From: Eubacteriales bacterium
GTDB taxonomy: Bacteria; Bacillota; Clostridia; Lachnospirales; Lachnospiraceae
Direction: 5' to 3'
Assembly (NCBI GenBank): GCA_030524175.1
Contig: JAUNHC010000026.1
Location: forward strand, 1-64,000
DNA length: 64,000 bases
Shown here: positions 61,886-64,000 of the stretch, piece after piece
How the letters are laid out: each line of letters begins with the position of its first letter
Position numbering within the stretch: position 1 is the first letter of the stretch
The notes under the pieces: generated by a model
Told to the model about the DNA's origin: nothing
Seen by the model: only the letters and a program-made list of their open reading frames with translations
Database searches by the model: none
Translations under genes and position numbers: made by a program

Positions 61886-61977
61886 CTGTCCACCTTATCT
61901 TGCTGATAACCCTTGAATATAAAGTGGTTCCAGAGTGTATAAGAATCAAAAACTGAGTATCTGCATAAGGTGGACAG
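61886..61977. repeat. 13-bp perfect inverted repeat with 66-bp spacer
   Basis: CTGTCCACCTTAT at 61886-61898 and ATAAGGTGGACAG at 61965-61977 are perfect inverted copies. They lie just after the S1-domain gene and before the toxin promoter. No T-run. They may be the ends of a tiny element or a large RNA hairpin. Confidence 0.6.
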
Positions 61978-61981
61978 AAGA

Positions 61982-62899
61982 TTAAATTGACTGTTTTATG
62001 ATACGTGTGATAATGCCAACTGCCACGTTACGTTCCTCGTCTATATGCGTCACCACAAAAGAGACAAGATCTTTTTTTCCAACGGTTCGATTATCGTAGC
62101 AGGAATGGGCTATGGCATTCACACCGATGCTGAGCCGAACGAAGACCATACCCTTATGGATATCTTCCACTGTACCGGCATATTTCCCCTGCACCTTACA
62201 AAGCTGCATATTTGCAATGCTTGTATTGCCTTCTACACTTTTTACGTCTGCACGTACTGTGATATGTTCCGGATCTTCTGCATGTACTTCTAACACACGA
62301 ACCAGAATTTCATCCCCGACATGGAAGCGTTCAGTTGCATCCCCCAGCCAGTCAAAAGACAAGTCTCTTGCCGGTATAGATACCTCTACACCGAAAATCT
62401 CAGTACGCACCACTTTTTCAGCAACAGCAATGACTCTTGCCTGTACAATGCGGTCTGCATAAATCTTGGGTACACCGGAAGCGTTTTGATCCAAATAAAA
62501 AATCTGCCGTTTTTTCAGCATCGCATCTTTCCGGCTGGCAGCAATACTCCTGGTCTTGGAATCCAATCCCTTGATAATAAAATCAATGCTGCATCCCAGC
62601 ATTGTATTTACAACTTTATTCTGCCGGAGGGAAATCTCTCCATAATTGTGGGAGTCATCCTCAATAAGATTCAGCATCATTTCAGTGACAGGGATTACTA
62701 CCCGGAAATTCTTGTAATAAACAATCGCAATGGTAGCTCCACCTTCCAGACGTTCAATTCCGCCCAGAATTCCTGTTAGAATCCGTTTGGTGCGGTAGGC
62801 ATTGTTGATTTCATGCCAGATGACATCTTCTTTAGACTGCTGGGTTTCTATGCTGGAGTCTGCGTCCAGCGTTAAAATGTTATTTAATTCGTTTGGCAT
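61982..62899 (-). CDS. S1-domain RNA-binding-like protein
   Basis: A 305-aa protein whose C-terminal half contains two S1-like beta-barrel segments (FHVGDEILVRVLEV and YAGTVEDIHKGMVFVRLSIGVNAIA). The N-terminal half is of unknown fold. It follows the VirD4 gene by about 15 bases and is probably co-transcribed with it. Related proteins occur next to coupling proteins in clostridial ICEs. RNA binding is inferred. Confidence 0.65.
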   Translation of the reverse strand: MPNELNNILTLDADSSIETQQSKEDVIWHEINNAYRTKRILTGILGGIERLEGGATIAIVYYKNFRVVIPVTEMMLNLIEDDSHNYGEISLRQNKVVNTMLGCSIDFIIKGLDSKTRSIAASRKDAMLKKRQIFYLDQNASGVPKIYADRIVQARVIAVAEKVVRTEIFGVEVSIPARDLSFDWLGDATERFHVGDEILVRVLEVHAEDPEHITVRADVKSVEGNTSIANMQLCKVQGKYAGTVEDIHKGMVFVRLSIGVNAIAHSCYDNRTVGKKDLVSFVVTHIDEERNVAVGIITRIIKQSI

Positions 62900-62914
62900 A
62901 TTATGTGCTCCTTT

Positions 62915-64000
62915 CTAGGACATAATGGAATCTTTATCAAGCAGGACCATATAATCATCTTCATCTGGAAACTGCTCAGGAGATAGGTCTGATGGCTCTG
63001 CAGGCTGCTCTGGTGCGCCATTGTATGAACGGCTGGTAGTAGTATGGCGTTTTGTGTCTTCAGCTGTGGAGAATCCAGTGGTCTGTTTCTTCTTTCTGAC
63101 TGGGTTCCTGACTTTAGGGACTGTAGGGGTATAATCAAATTCAGCCATTTGTTCTTCACGCCAAGCCGGAATATGGTTAGATGCTTTACGCTTAACCAGT
63201 TTTTTTGCCTCCGGATGCAGCGAATAATCATATTTTTGTGCCTTGAGGACTTTTTGACCACGGAGGATAATCAGTTCCTCATCCAAGGGGAGGCGTAATA
63301 CTTCATCAGGTGTGAGAACGGCACGCTTCCCTATGGATTCTGTCTTCCGGTATTCTGGAGTATAATCCGACACACGCCAAGAATTTAGTTGCTTAGCTTC
63401 GCTGGAGACATTCACCGAGGCAATACCGGTACGGTCACTGATAAACTGTGCCGTAATGGGATCTGTACAGCCTAAAAAGACTGTGGAATCACAATTCCCT
63501 AGAATTTCCTGCCAGGCATTGAATGGATATCGGTTCTGCATCTGTGGCAAGTTCTGAAAAATGCAGCTGATACTGATGGCACGGCTACGGATAACCGAAA
63601 TTTTAGTTGGCAGATCTAAAATTGTACCACTCGCTGCCCCCAACTCGTCTGCCAGTATGTGTACCGGCACTGGAAGGGCACCACCTTCGCCATGTGTATC
63701 TGCATAACGAACGAGCTTAATGAAAATAAAACTTAAAAACAGGGACGACAGGAAGTCAAAGCTGTGATCCTGGTCACTGACAATACAGAAGTATGCACAT
63801 TTTTCCCGACCGGGTAGTGTTAAATCAATTTCGTCGTAGGCTGTAATCTGACGGATAATCTTATTTTGAAAAATCTGCAGCCGGGAACCCAATCCAATAA
63901 TGACGCCGCTCCGCACAGTTTCAGAGGCCTGTTTATAGATGCAGTAGGGAACTTTGGCCGGATGCGCAACCGGGAGCAGGTCAAATAGTGCATTTAGTTC
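62915..64000 (-). CDS. VirD4/TraG coupling protein, C-terminal part, partial
   Basis: Open from the window edge at 64000 to the stop at 62915 (361 codons). The Walker B and following region are visible (VHILADELGAA, CIFQNLPQMQNRY, TVFLGCTDPITAQFISDRTG), characteristic of TraG/VirD4 ATPases that recruit the relaxase-DNA complex to the channel. The Walker A motif would lie beyond the window. The C-terminal 130 residues are basic, low-complexity and probably flexible. Confidence 0.85.
   Translation of the reverse strand, partial: ELNALFDLLPVAHPAKVPYCIYKQASETVRSGVIIGLGSRLQIFQNKIIRQITAYDEIDLTLPGREKCAYFCIVSDQDHSFDFLSSLFLSFIFIKLVRYADTHGEGGALPVPVHILADELGAASGTILDLPTKISVIRSRAISISCIFQNLPQMQNRYPFNAWQEILGNCDSTVFLGCTDPITAQFISDRTGIASVNVSSEAKQLNSWRVSDYTPEYRKTESIGKRAVLTPDEVLRLPLDEELIILRGQKVLKAQKYDYSLHPEAKKLVKRKASNHIPAWREEQMAEFDYTPTVPKVRNPVRKKKQTTGFSTAEDTKRHTTTSRSYNGAPEQPAEPSDLSPEQFPDEDDYMVLLDKDSIMS

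Overview
The window reads as one end-to-end stretch of a large integrative and conjugative element (ICE), or an integrated conjugative plasmid, from a gut-type Clostridia bacterium, most likely Lachnospiraceae. The reasons are A+T-leaning DNA, strong AGGAGG ribosome sites, a class B sortase with a VaFE-repeat adhesin, a Gram-positive type IV secretion set, and Tn916-like accessory regulators. No rRNA, tRNA or CRISPR array was seen. No ordinary chromosomal housekeeping cluster was seen, apart from an accessory NAD-dependent DNA ligase.

Layout. 1-4.6 kb (+): the 3' end of a group II intron sits inside a DUF3854 (toprim-like) gene, followed by a class B sortase, a PAPS-reductase-family protein, small proteins and a ParM/ParR segregation pair with 11-bp iterons. 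4.6-6.0 kb: a Tn916-like regulatory trio (XRE on the minus strand, a sigma-like protein, an Orf8-like HTH protein). 6.1-22.3 kb (+): a cargo island with two two-component-system/ABC-transporter modules of the antimicrobial-peptide type. Module 1 is split by a six-gene cassette (cysteine hydrolase, membrane protein, DJ-1/PfpI, MFS pump, ACT protein, adenosine-deaminase-like enzyme). A frameshifted receiver/EAL chimera lies between the modules. 22.5-26.1 kb: winged-helix regulator, serine resolvase, DUF5348 protein, a tyrosine-recombinase-like gene broken by an in-frame stop, an HTH protein and a 39-aa membrane peptide.

26.4-43.5 kb (-): ICE backbone and accessory operons. These hold NADAR, YkgJ-like and LigA genes, then a run of conserved small ICE proteins, an orphan DNA methyltransferase, a sigma-like factor, an AbrB/SpoVT regulator, a VWA protein with an HExxH motif next to a MoxR-like AAA+ ATPase, and an SSB. 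43.8-44.6 kb (+): a HEPN/MNT toxin-antitoxin pair. 44.6-58.9 kb (-): the conjugation operon. Transcribed right to left it carries a VirB2-like pilin, VirB6-like proteins, a bifunctional cell-wall hydrolase, a PrgI/VirB4 fusion, the VaFE adhesin, accessory proteins and another sigma-like factor. 59.4-61.4 kb (+): an XRE regulator and small genes. 61.5-61.9 kb: a previously unannotated type I toxin/antisense-RNA pair. 62-64 kb (-): an S1-domain protein and the C-terminal part of a VirD4 coupling protein that runs off the window.

How it fits together: VirD4, VirB4, VirB6-like, VirB2-like and the hydrolase form the DNA-transfer channel. The sortase at the left end probably anchors the adhesin at 47.6-51.3 kb. 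ParMR, HEPN/MNT and the type I toxin system would stabilise the element. The two transporter modules are likely host-beneficial cargo against cell-envelope antimicrobials. The most striking unexplained structure is in the leaders. Two minus-strand operons start from homologous promoters followed by a conserved 19-nt box and intrinsic terminators. The conjugation operon itself starts behind three consecutive terminator hairpins. This suggests that transfer and accessory genes are controlled by attenuation or antitermination.
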